Notes under the pieces: model-generated | Database searches by the model: none | Seen by the model: the letters and a program-made list of their open reading frames with translations, nothing else | Told to the model about the DNA's origin: nothing | Shown here: in pieces, positions 21,992 through 32,330 of the stretch | Layout: each line of letters begins with the position of its first letter | Numbering within the stretch: the stretch's first letter is position 1 | Made by a program: the position numbers and the translations under genes | DNA from: Sycobia sp. Sy_11 | Taxonomy: Eukaryota > Arthropoda > Insecta > Hymenoptera > Epichrysomallidae | NCBI GenBank assembly: GCA_018907035.1 | Contig: JACCIC010000097.1 | Span: 1,917,501 to 1,981,500 of the forward strand | Reading direction: 5' to 3' | Length of the DNA: 64,000 bases

Positions 21992-23008
21992 TCTTTCTTG
22001 CTATGCTGCATCAACTAATGAAGAAAAATAATACCGAAGATTTCGTAGATTGGGAATCCCGTTATTTATGAATGCACCGGTGTTCGGCACGTGCGAGTAT
22101 CGCCCCTATCCAACAGAAGTAATGCGCTGTCCTTGAAGAAGCTTTAACATGGAGGGCTTTCAACACATCTCGCCGTGAAGTATCATCTGGCAGTCCAGTT
22201 AGACCCCCCTCCCTTTTACTTTTTACATCGCGTCGGTCGAATCACCTCGGAAGCGGCTGAATCGATTTATTTCGTTCTCGACCATCAGCCTAATCACGGA
22301 TATATTAGTTCAGTACTAATATTATCGTGGTGTTCGCGTTGCGTTATCGTTGTGTTACTGTTAGAGTTTCGGCGTCGTACAGTATACCTCCGTGCGTGGC
22401 TTTGTCTTCGCGTAAGCAATATATATATATCGGCGTGGTTTCGCGTATCGCCGTGTATTATTGTAATCGGCTCATAGTAATAAGAGAAATTAGTGTAAAA
22501 TAGCGTGATCAATTTAGCAAATAGAGTGTGATTTATTCGGCGCAATTTAGGTGCATCAGCGGGGTAAGACACTTGGTCTTACGGAGATTCAATCCAGTTT
22601 AAATCTCCGAGGAGCTTCCCAGCGGCGATTAAGCCCAAACACTGCCGTTGCGGCGAGGATCGTTCCGTTTCTGAGACGTCATGGACGTAATGCAGAGCAG
22701 AAGGTAGATGCGGAAGCTCCTTCTCCTTTGACCGCACCTGCCGTACGAGTGTGGTCTGTGACAGCGACGCTTGCACAGGAGTACTCCAACACCAATTGTT
22801 CAACGTTGAAACCGATATATTGTTGCGTTAGTAAATAAGTTCGCGGATATTATATTATCTTAGTAGAATTAATTTTATTCAATTTTAGACCGCTTTTTTC
22901 CCCACTCGCAGTGGGGGTTTTTTATGCGTTAGATCCTTAGTAATAAAATTTAGTTCTTATCATTATCCCAATATCCTCACTCATATTTCTTAAGTATTTT
23001 TAGAAACA
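21871..23008. mobile_element. solo LTR inserted in the mariner
   Basis: It begins TGTTGGTGTAAATACAGCCG and ends TTTTTAGAAACA, so it has TGTT...AACA ends. The flanks are GGACG (21866-21870) and GAACG (23009-23013), a five-base target duplication with one difference, and the mariner sequence resumes exactly there. A CT tract lies at about 21939-21985. A CCCCACTCGCAGTGGGG hairpin followed by T's near 22900-22925 probably lies in the transcript-end region. The family was not assigned; a BEL/Pao origin is possible but unproven. Confidence 0.8.
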
Positions 23009-23841
23009 GAACGACTGCCGAGTCACAATCAGAGAAGTCGCAGATGACGTTGGCATATCAGTTCACTTATTGCATGGAACTTTTTCGGATGTTCTGGATA
23101 TGAAACGTGTGGCATCAAAATTTGTTCCAAAATTGTTGAATTTCGAACAAAAACAGCGGCGAATGGACGTTGCCCAGGAGTCGCTAAATGAAGTTAATAA
23201 CGATGCAGAACTACTAAAACGTGTTATAACTGGCGACGAAACATGGGTTTACGGATATGATATCGAAACTAAGGCTCCATCGTCCCAGTGGAGGCATTCT
23301 GGATCGCCAAGACCGAAAAAGGCTCGACCAGTGCGGTCGAATGTGAAGGTTATGCTCACTGTGTTCTTCGATTTTAATGGCATAGTGCATTATGAATTTT
23401 TGCCACAAGGTCAAACAATCAATAAGGAGTACTACCTACAAGTTCAACGCCGTTTGTGTGAAGTAATTAATAAGGAAAAAACGCCCGGATTGGTGGCAAA
23501 ACAATTCATGGCTTTTGTACCACGATATTGCACCTGCTCACACTTCATTGCTTGTTCATGAATTTTTGGCCAAAAACAAAACTTTAACGATGCCTCAGCC
23601 TCCATATTCGCAAGATATGGCTCCATGTGACTTTTTTCTATTTCCAAAAATAAAGAAAACATTAAAAGGCTGTCGTTTTACAAGCATAGGTGACATTAAA
23701 AGCGAATCGCTGAAAGAGCTAAAAGCTATTACAAAGATCGAGTTTGAAAAGTGTTTCGAGGATTGGAAAAAGCGTTGGCACAAGTACATTATATCCGAGG
23801 AGGATTACTTTGAAGAGGATAAAATAGATATTGATGAATAA
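23009..23841 (+). pseudogene. mariner transposase, lineage 2, catalytic part (one frameshift)
   Basis: The frame covers a second HTH (TIREVADDVGISVHLLH) and then KRVITGDETWVYGYD with the first catalytic Asp. A single frameshift near 23515-23530 leads into YHDIAPAHTS (second Asp) and APCDFFLFPKIK (third Asp), ending at 23841. The second and third Asp are 34 residues apart. The usual HDNAPAHT reads HDIAPAHT. Apart from the frameshift this half is well preserved, which suggests fairly recent decay. Confidence 0.9.
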
Positions 23842-23897
23842 ATAAATATTTTTTTCATAAAATGAAAATTCTCGTTATTTTTTTAACACACTTCGTA

Positions 23898-25082
23898 CTT
23901 AAGAATTGCACATGCTATATTTCATAGAATAATGAAAGGATTATATTATGAGGATTAACTAATATATTCTATATATTTAAAAAATAATATTTATTTTTGC
24001 AAAAACATTAAAGTAGTACACCTGCAAATATTGTGAAAGCATTTTAAGCATCTGCAGTTAAGTTGCAGATCTTTATACAAAATTCGACATTTTTTTCAAA
24101 GTTTTAAGGAAGACAGCTCTACTATAGTCTTGAGCCGGAAAAAACATTATAAATGAATTAAGTCTAAAAACACAAAATTTATACTATAAAAACAAAAATA
24201 AAACATTTCAAAGAAATATAAATAAAACACTTATTATATTTAGATTATATTTTTGTAAAATATTTATATTCATGATACTTAAAACACAAAGTTTATGATT
24301 TAACTACAATCACAAGCGATTTATTGGACGATTTAACAAGCAATTATTTGACGCATATTTCTATAATGAGGTATCAAATAATATACAATTTATAGATTTG
24401 GTAGATTTTGACTCCAACATCATCTCCAAAATTAAGTATTATTTAAAAACATATATAATACACTTGTGTGAGCTACATACATAAATAAAACTGAAGATTA
24501 CTTAGTTTCATTCAATCAGATTTACAGAATTTATTCGGAAAAATGGGTATAACAATTTTGAATGTATTAATCATCTAGTTGATAATTTTATTTTACAGTA
24601 AAAAATAAACAGACTCTTATTTTAATTTAAAAAATTAGATCTGAAATCATGAAATTATTACAAACTATATTAGGAAAATGAAACTGCAATATCTAAGCTT
24701 TACAGAAAATTGTAAGAAATAGAAACATTAACATAATTGAATTTAAATTTTGTAATTATATATTAATAGCATTGTCGGAAATTAATAATGTATATTAATT
24801 AAGGAACAATATTTTTTATACCTATAGAATATTGATCAAATACATTATGCATAGCGAAGTTCTATTTCCCTGCTCAAAACTGAGTGAATTGTAGCAGAAT
24901 TTATATTATATAGTAAACCGAAACGTAACGACTAGGCCGCAATGAATTCATAAACCAGTTTGAAATTGCAAAAAAATATAACGCACTTTACTATAGAGAA
25001 AAATAAAAATATATTGATATCGATCTATAATATATATCTTCAAATTAATACACATTTTGTTGAAATATCTTACAGAAACGTA
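23898..25082. other. AT-rich spacer between two mariner copies
   Basis: Very AT-rich with no recognisable coding, terminal repeat or RNA gene. The short ORFs have no recognisable content. Confidence 0.6.
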
Positions 25083-26403
25083 CGAGATGTGTTAAAAAAT
25101 AACAAGAATTTTCGTTTTATGAAAAAAATATTTCTTTATTCATCAATATTTATTTTGTTCCCTTCAAAGTAATACCCCTCGGATATAATGCACCTATGCG
25201 AACGCTTTTTCGAATCCTCGAAACACTTTTGAATCTCGATCTTTGTAATAGCTTTTAGCTCTTTCAGCGATTCGCTTTTAATGTCATCTATGCTTGTTAA
25301 ACGATGGCCTTGTTATGTTTTCTTTATTTTTGGAAATAGAAAAAAGTCACATGGAGTCATATCGGGTGAATATGGAGGCTGAAACATCGTTGAAGTTTTG
25401 TTTTTGGCCAAAAATTCACGAACAAGCAATGAAGTGTGAGCAGGTGCAGTATCGTGGTACAAAAGCCATGAATTGTTTTGCCACAAATCCGGGCGTTTTT
25501 TCTTTATTAATTACTTCACGCAAACAGCGTTGAACTCGTAGATAGTACTCCTTATTGATTGCTTGACCTTGTGGCAAAAATTCATAATGCACTATGCCAT
25601 TAAAATCGAAGAACACAGTGAGCATAACCTTCACATTTAACCGCACTTGTCGAGCCTTTTTCGGTCTTGGCGATCCAGAATGCCTCCACTGAGACGATTG
25701 AGCCTTAGTTTCGATATAAATTTCATATCCGTAAACCCATGTTTCGTCACCTATTATAACACGTTTTAGTAGTTCTGCATCGTTATTAACTTCTTTTAGC
25801 GACTCCTCAGCAACTTCCATTCGCCGCTGTTTTTGTTCGAAATTCAACAATTGTGGAACAAATTTTGCTGCCACACGTTTCACATGCAAAACATCCGAAA
25901 AAATTCCATGTCATGAGCCAACTGATATGCCAACATTATCAGCGACTTCTCTGATTGTGATTCGACGATCGTTCGTAACTATTTCTTTCACTTTTTTCTT
26001 GTTTTCGTCGATTGTTGATATACTTGTGCGTCCAGGTCGTTCGTCATCTTCAACGCTTTCGTGGCCATCTTGGAAACGCTTATACTACTCGAAAATCTAT
26101 GCTTTACTCATAGCAGACTCACCATATTCCTTTGTTAACATTTTAGAAACTTCACTACATTTATTTCTTTTTTTACTCAAAATTTAATACAAATTCTTTG
26201 CTCCATTTTTTCACAAACAAAAATCGCCGAGCTCGAAAAATACGTCTAACATTAGCGACTGCCACTTAAAAAGTAAGCAATGAATATTGCTGAAAATTTT
26301 ATCATACTTTAGGGGCATATGTACCAACATAATAAAGAAAAAATTTATACAGCTCCAAACCCGCGAAATTTAAAAATTTTCGTTACTTTTTGAACAGACC
26401 TCG
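25083..26403 (-). mobile_element. complete mariner element, lineage 2, second copy
   Basis: Inverted repeats (CGAGATGTGTTAAAAAATAAC at the left; at the right, reversed, CGAGGTCTGTTCAAAAAGTAAC) with TA on both sides. The length is 1,321 bp. It lies in inverted orientation about 1.2 kb from the copy at 21428-23895. Confidence 0.93.
25145..26205 (-). pseudogene. mariner transposase, lineage 2, second copy (broken)
   Basis: The middle part, 25889-25416, is open for 157 codons and includes KRVIIGDETWVYGYE with the first catalytic Asp. The N-terminal part (26205-25900) and the C-terminal part (below 25416) are spread over several frames with stops. Compared with the first copy it has an extra residue pair after GYE (IYIETK). 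The second Asp segment reads through the same CTCSH region in the wrong frame, implying a frameshift shared with the first copy. Confidence 0.85.
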
Positions 26404-26569
26404 TAGATTAATTTTAATATACTATAGTTTTCGATATTAATAAGACATTATTAACTTTCAAGTAGTACAATACTAAATTTTTAAACATATTTATTCATGA
26501 AATTTTATTACATTGCTTAAATTTAATATATGTCTATTAAAACTAAAGAAACTCTGTATATTAAATTAA

Positions 26570-27300
26570 ATTGAAATGGCGAAATCTTTGTTTAAGATAA
26601 ACATCTTTATTTTATTATATAACATATTATATCATCTTCAAATGTTAACAAAAAAAATAATAATGGCACAATCTGACACAATTGTACTTTACGTACAATG
26701 ATAACATTTATAGATAGCTGTTTTAGTTACATAGATATGATTTATAAAAGAAATTTTAATACAGCAAACAATTTATTATTTTAAAATTACATTTGTTGCT
26801 TCTTGGAAAATGATTTTGTTAATTTAAACTTTCAATTTTTTTCGATTTAAGTAAATTCTTTTCTGATAATTAAGGTTTTTCAACAAATGTATGTCTTTAA
26901 AATTTACAGTTTCTTTATATGCTAAGTAAAATTATGTATTAGAATATAGATTTATATATAGAAAATAATATTTTTATCTAAAAACGACATTAAAAACGAT
27001 TCCTATTTATTAAACAATTAAATAATATCTATATAAAAATATTCTATATATAAATCTATATTCTTATAGATAATTTTACTTCGCATAGAAAAAAATTGTA
27101 AATTTTAAATAAATACATTTGTTCAAATTGAAATGGCGAAATATTTTTTAAGATAAATATCTTTATTTTATTATAAAAATATATATTTAAATATTTTAAC
27201 CGATTTAGTTGAAATAACATTCTTTTAAATTAAAAAACCTTAATTATCTAAAAAGAATTTATTTACATCGAATAAATTAAAAAGTATAAATTAATAAAAT
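26570..27300. repeat. AT-rich inverted and direct repeats related to the Helitron-like body
   Basis: 26636-27010 is repeated in direct orientation at about 28206-28580 (shared TTCAAATGTTAACAAAAAAA, TTTATAGATAGCTGTTTTAG, GGAAAATGATTTTGTTAATTTA). Its right half is also matched in reverse complement by 27010-27300 (for example ATAGATTTATATATAGAA at about 26946 against about 27047). So two parts of one AT-rich repeat lie tail to tail. Neither codes for protein. Confidence 0.65.
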
Positions 27301-27720
27301 CATTTTCCTATAAGCATAAAAAGTATTATAAGTTTATAATTGCATCATAAATTTTAATATTTATCTCCTTAGTTACTAATAAAAACTGATTAAAAAATTT
27401 CTCGCAAGGTGAATTCCTGATATTCGTTGCCATTCGCGTATGATGCGAGACTCTGTAGGAAACTAAGTAATCAATTTGTTATATTTATAATTATATGCTA
27501 AGTTTGAACAGTGTAGAGTGTTTGCGTTTGAAATGAAACTTTCTTGCGTTACGTACAATTAAAATTTGATAGGTAATATATATATAGTGTAGCAATATCG
27601 CTTACACAGTTTATAAAAATGACTGCCTAATTAGTTAAAACACAACAGTTATTTTAGAAATTAGTACGTGGCTTTAAATTATTAAGCTATTATTATAAAA
27701 GGGGGAATGAGAGACGGAGA

Positions 27721-27725
27721 GAAAG

Positions 27726-27791
<66 letters not shown>

Positions 27792-27830
27792 CGAGAGCGA
27801 GAGAGAGAGAAAGAGAAAGAGAATGAGAGA
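27721..27830. repeat. (GA)n microsatellite
   Basis: A GA run of about 55 bp followed by impure GAGAGC/GAGAAA repeats. Confidence 0.95.
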
Positions 27831-28059
27831 CGTCCTAAGGAGACTATCGGGGGTTCCCGACATTAATGGGTGTTGCACCTACTAGCTAGTTTGCTCTACA
27901 CCTCTCCTTTTATCTCTTTCTCACTGTTTCTTTATATGTAAAAATACTAGGGGTCAAATTTCTCACCCTGTTTTCTTTCAATAGATATTTTTCCAATTTA
28001 CTTTTTTTAAAACTCAATTTTCCTAATGGACATTATTTCGAAAAATACAGAATATTAAT

Positions 28060-28620
28060 CTATCTATCTATATATCCAAGCGACTGTATGTCTGTATGTC
28101 TGTATGTATATCTTTTATAGACCCCGATACTGCTGCACCAATCGCCTTCAAAATTTCACCCCGTATTCTATACTTGGTAGAATTAGATAACACCTATTTT
28201 TTTCTTCAAATGTTAACAAAAAAAAAATAATGATACAATAGGACACAATTATACTTTACGTACAATCTTAACATTTATAGATAGCTGTTTTAGTTACATA
28301 TATATGGTTTATAAAAGAAATTTTAATACATCGAAATTTATAAAAGAAATTTATTATTTTAAAATTACATTTGATACTTCTAGGAAAATGATTTTGTTAA
28401 TTTATACTTTCTAATTTATTCGATTTAAGTAAATTCTTTTTAGATAATTAAGTTTTTTTAAAAAATATCTTTATTTAAAATTTACAATTTCTTCCTATGC
28501 TAAGTAAAATTATCTATAAGAATATAGATTTATATATAGAATATTTTTATATAGATATTAGTTAACTGTTTAAGAAATCGGAATCGTTTTTATCTTGGGT
28601 GAAGCCGAAACGGGAGATGC
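28060..28620 (+). mobile_element. short Helitron-like non-autonomous element
   Basis: It begins near TCTATCTATCTATATATCC with a TGTATGTCTGTATGTCTGTATG lead and a GCACCAATCGCCTTCAAAATTTCAC segment, typical of animal Helitron 5' ends. It ends TCTTGGGTGAAGCCGAAACGGGAGATGCTCG, closely matching the proposed Helitron 3' end at 39870-39900 (GGGCGAAGCCAAGACGGGGGATGCTAG). The terminal CTAG is altered to CTCG here. Non-coding. Confidence 0.5.
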
Positions 28621-29470
28621 TCGTAATATATAAAAAATATTTATTTAATAATAAATAAATATTATAGATGTTTTATCTACTCAATGTTAATGAAATTTTA
28701 TACATATTTTCATAACTATAACCATATTAATAATTTGAAGTGATAAAATTATAAATTGCATAATTCTCAATTACAATCTAGATCTTAACATTTTAGTATG
28801 GTTTGATACGTTAGAAATGTATTTGCTGCGTTTTTATCTTGGGTGAAGTCGAAACGGGAAATGCTCGTAATATATAAAAAATATTTATTTACTAATAAAT
28901 AAATATTATAGATGTTTTATCTACTCAATGTTAATGAAATTTTATACACATTTTCATAACTATAACCATATTAATAATTTGGAGTGGTAAAATTATAAAT
29001 TGCATAATTCTAAATTACAATCTGGATCTTAACATTTTAATATGGTTTGATACGTTAGAAATGTATTTGCCTAATTGCAGGTATTGTCCTGTTCTGGAAG
29101 TTTTCCTATTCTAATATTTTTCTCTAGTTGAATTTCCCTAGATGAAACTTCAATTGATCTCGAATGTAATATATAAAAAATATTTATTTACTAATAAATA
29201 AATATTATACATGTTTTATCTACTCAATGTTAATGAAATTTTATACATATTTTCCTAACTATAACCATATTAATAATTTGAAGTGGTAAAATTATAAATT
29301 GCATAATTCTCAATTACAATCTAGATCTTAACATTTTAATATGGTTTGATACGTTAGAAATGTATTTGCCTAATTTCAGGTATTGTCCTGTTCTGGAATT
29401 TTTCCTATTCTAATATTTTTCTCTAGTTGAATTTCCCTAGATGAAACTTCAATTGATCTCGAATGTAATC
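28591..29470. repeat. tandem array of about 244-299 bp units
   Basis: A block starting GTAATATATAAAAAATATTTATTT occurs at 28623, 28867 and 29166. It continues colinearly through TTTATCTACTCAATGTTAATG and TATGGTTTGATACGTTAGAAATG. Copies 1 and 2 are both preceded by the Helitron-like 3' end (TTTTTATCTTGGGTGAAG at 28590 and 28832). Copies 2 and 3 are both followed by GGTATTGTCCTGTTCTGG. The array therefore formed by duplicating a segment spanning a Helitron 3' end plus flank. Confidence 0.8.
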
Positions 29471-29974
29471 ACTCCACTTTATTCTGTAAGAATCATACAT
29501 AAATAATAAAAAATGAATAATAATAATAATAATAATAATACACAGATATTAAAATACAAATTGAATATTTTAAAAATAATATTTTTATTAAATTTTATTT
29601 GATCTTAAATCATTATAATTTCATCGAAATCGAATATTTCTAATTAATTCTGTTATAATAATATCTTAGTAATTTAAAGCCACTTACTCTGTAGAAAATT
29701 TAGTATATATAATGCTTTTTCGAATTTATTTTGAAAAGGAAGAAGCCCACCCACAATCTTCATTGTGAAAATAGTATTTAAACAAATTATGTTCGTAATT
29801 ATTGGGCAAAAATGGTTGCCATATCAATTTTGTCCAGCCATTGGAGACAATTGATATTTTAATGAAAATAGAGGTATTTATACATAAATATTTATTTAAA
29901 TGTACTATATTTTACAAACCTATAGCATATTAACAAAGACAGAACAAATGTGATATGATTGTTTTCTTTACATT
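29471..29974. other. AT-rich spacer with (TAA)n microsatellite
   Basis: A TAA/AAT run at about 29518-29541; otherwise AT-rich without recognisable features. Confidence 0.6.
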
Positions 29975-30540
29975 TTAGTTAAATAATAATGTAATTAAAA
30001 CAAAAATGAAAAAAAATTCTTTTAGAATTTTTAGAAACATTATTATTAGCCGTAAATGAAATGTTTTCTTATCACATTTAATATTTATTATTTTGATCCA
30101 CTCGTTATGATTATTGAAAAATTTAATACCGTAAAATAAATTACATCTTGGAATTTTAGCAGCTACAGGTTCAGGAATAAAGTGAAAAATCAAATTAGTA
30201 TTAATAGTTCCGTAAAAAGTAAAGAAAAACCCTTTTGATGATGTGGAGAGTAACTCCATGATGTTTTACAGACTTAAATTTCCGATAACGCTTCTTATCC
30301 ATTGCTTTGATATATTTAGGAAATATTTACTTTGTTTTAAAAAAAATTTTCAAGTACTTCGAGATTTCGTTAATCTAACGAATGCTTTCGCGTACGTTAT
30401 ATACATCCATAGCTACCTTTTTTTGTTCCGATCACTGGGCTTATTATTGCATACTGTATTAAAACTAAACTGCAAATTGAGAATATCATACATGTATAAT
30501 CTGATATTACCTGGTATAAATTCTTAATCTGGTCGACTAA
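29975..30540 (-). other. unrecognised minus-strand open segments, possibly a decayed gene
   Basis: From 30540 to 30000 the minus strand reads through about 150 codons with only four stops. It gives non-repetitive protein-like sequence, including LLSTSSKGFFFTFYGTINTN and then PEPVAAKIPRC and NHNEWIKI. The longest open part is 94 codons (30259-29975). I do not recognise the family. AT-rich DNA yields fewer stops on some frames, so this may be chance. Confidence 0.2.
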
Positions 30541-30780
30541 TAGAAAAGTTAAGAAATATTTCATAGACATTATTTGTATGAAATATTTTGTTCATCCTAG
30601 ATGCTTACGATGTACTTAACGATGAACTAAAAAAATTAAAGAAAATCCCCAGAGTATTTATATATAATATAGCCGATTACTTTATTTATTTATCTACGAT
30701 CACACAAATAAAGAAGCAGTTTATATTTTGTTATATGTTTAAGAATGTCTCAAAAAATCTGCACTTTTTTTAATATGTAT

Positions 30781-31490
30781 TGTACAGCCTTCTTGGATTG
30801 GCCATCTCGAATTTCAAAATCAGCAACATGAAAAACATGTATAAAAATTATTTTCTTGAAAAATGAATCATATTTAATTTTTGTCAACCATCTTGACTCG
30901 ACCATCTTGAATTTCAAAATCTAAATCAAATTATTATTAGCAACATGAAAAACACGTATAAAAATTATTTTCTTGAAACATGAATCATTTTTTATTTTTG
31001 TTAACTATCTTGGATCCGCCATCTTAAATTTTAAAAGCTGTATAAAATGATTAACCAACAACATGAAAAACACGCACAAAATTATTTTCTTGAAAATAGA
31101 GTCATTAAAAATTTAGATCAGTCATCTTGGATCGGCCATTTTGAATTTCAAAATCTGTATCAAATTATTAATCAACAACATGAAAAACACACATAAGAAT
31201 TATTTTCTTAAAAAATAAACCATACAAATTTTTGTCAACTATCTTGGATTGGCATCTTGAATTTCAAAATCTAAATCAAATTATTTATCAGCAACATGAA
31301 AAACACGTATAAAAATTATTTTCTTGAAAAATGAGTCATTTAAAATTGTTCTCAGCCAGCTGGATCGGTCATTGTGAATTTTCAAATCTATTTTAAATTA
31401 CTAATCAATATCATGAAAAAGACGGATACAAATTATTTTTTTAAAAAATGAGTTATTTAAAATTTTTATCAGCCATATTTGATCGGAAAT
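30781..31490. repeat. 117-bp satellite, six copies
   Basis: The block AACATGAAAAACACGTATAA and its flank recur at about 30825, 30942, 31060, 31177, 31293 and 31410, spaced 116-118 bp apart. Each unit also carries CATCTTGGATCGGCCATCTT and GAATTTCAAAATCT. Divergence rises toward the right end. Confidence 0.9.
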
Positions 31491-31511
31491 TTTTCTCCTC
31501 CTAGTGACATT

Positions 31512-31554
<43 letters not shown>
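31512..31554. repeat. (TA)n microsatellite at the start of element E
   Basis: A TA run directly before TGTCACGGGGCC. Confidence 0.95.
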
Positions 31555-31557
<3 letters not shown>

Positions 31558-32330
31558 CACGGGGCCGCATCCGAAATACGCCTCGTAAGCCGCGGCGCGT
31601 GCATGTAAACACCGCGCGACCTCGACGCGGCGACCGGCCGCGCGTGAAGAGCGGTGAAAGGGGGGAGTGAAGATTCGGCGCGGAGAGGCACGAAGGGCAA
31701 TTAGAGTGGAGTCTCGTTTTGGATAGTGCGAGTAGAGCTACGTGCGCCCGAGTCGGAAGAAAAAGAAAAGCGAGTACAGCGGGGTTTTTGCGCACGCGTT
31801 CGAGACGTCCTACGGAGGCAAGTAGGACTCTGCGACAGATTCCGCGCCGTCTGCAGTGGCGCGTCCCGAGCGAGTGACCGAGTGGAGTACGCGAGACCAA
31901 GGGAATCGTCCACTGGAGCCGGCGGCCGTTGGCATCACCGGAACCGTGCGGAAGGCCCAGCGACTCCCGCCGTCACCCAGCGCCTGCCGCGCTAGTACTC
32001 GCGCCTGTTTCGTGCTTGCGCAGACGGTGTAGGCGGATCGCTACTGTCTGTCGCCCGCGTGTGTTTGCGCATGCCGCCCAGCGTCGACGCCAGTACTCCT
32101 GGGGGACGCCCCGTCGTGAGTACTCTCAGGTTAGTTTACGCGAGTGCGCCCTTGCGAGGCGCTCCGCCAGCGGGCGGACGAGCGTGCGAGAGAGAGAGAA
32201 AGAGAGAGAGCGCGCTCGTATTGTGGCCTGCGGAACTTCGCGGCTTTCAATATTGTAAATCGGGAGATTATCGCGCTGCTAATAAATCTTGTAATTGAAA
32301 AGCTTGTTTGATAGAGCTGGATAAGAGCTT
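31555..32330 (+). mobile_element. putative 5' LTR/leader of gypsy element E
   Basis: GC-rich sequence starting TGTCACGGGGCCGC, similar in opening to the LTR of element A (TGTGACGGGGAACGC) and also preceded by TA repeats. It ends in a transcript-end-like stretch (CTGCTAATAAATCTTGTAATTG near 32275-32300). No second copy lies in the window, so LTR status rests on composition and position only. GA repeats occur at about 32190-32208. Confidence 0.45.

Larger units (their letters stand above)
21428..23895 (+). mobile_element. mariner element, lineage 2, interrupted by a solo LTR
   Basis: Its ends are inverted repeats (CGAAGTATGTTCAAAAAGTAAC at the left; at the right, reversed, CGAAGTGTGTTAAAAAAATAAC) flanked by TA at 21426-21427 and 23896-23897. 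Removing the 1,138-bp LTR insertion and its five-base duplication leaves about 1,325 bp, the size of the complete copy at 25083-26403. Confidence 0.92.

Noticed and set aside
22175..22838. ORFs of about 95-100 codons inside the solo LTR
   Set aside because: They fall within a TSD-flanked LTR on both strands and have no domain content.
22890..22925. C4-loop-G4 hairpin followed by T's, resembling a bacterial intrinsic terminator
   Set aside because: The window is clearly eukaryotic and the hairpin lies in an LTR; at most it is part of a transcript-end region.
30781..31490. Regularly spaced repeats considered as a CRISPR array
   Set aside because: The whole 117-bp unit is repeated, not short repeats with unique spacers, and the genome is that of an animal.
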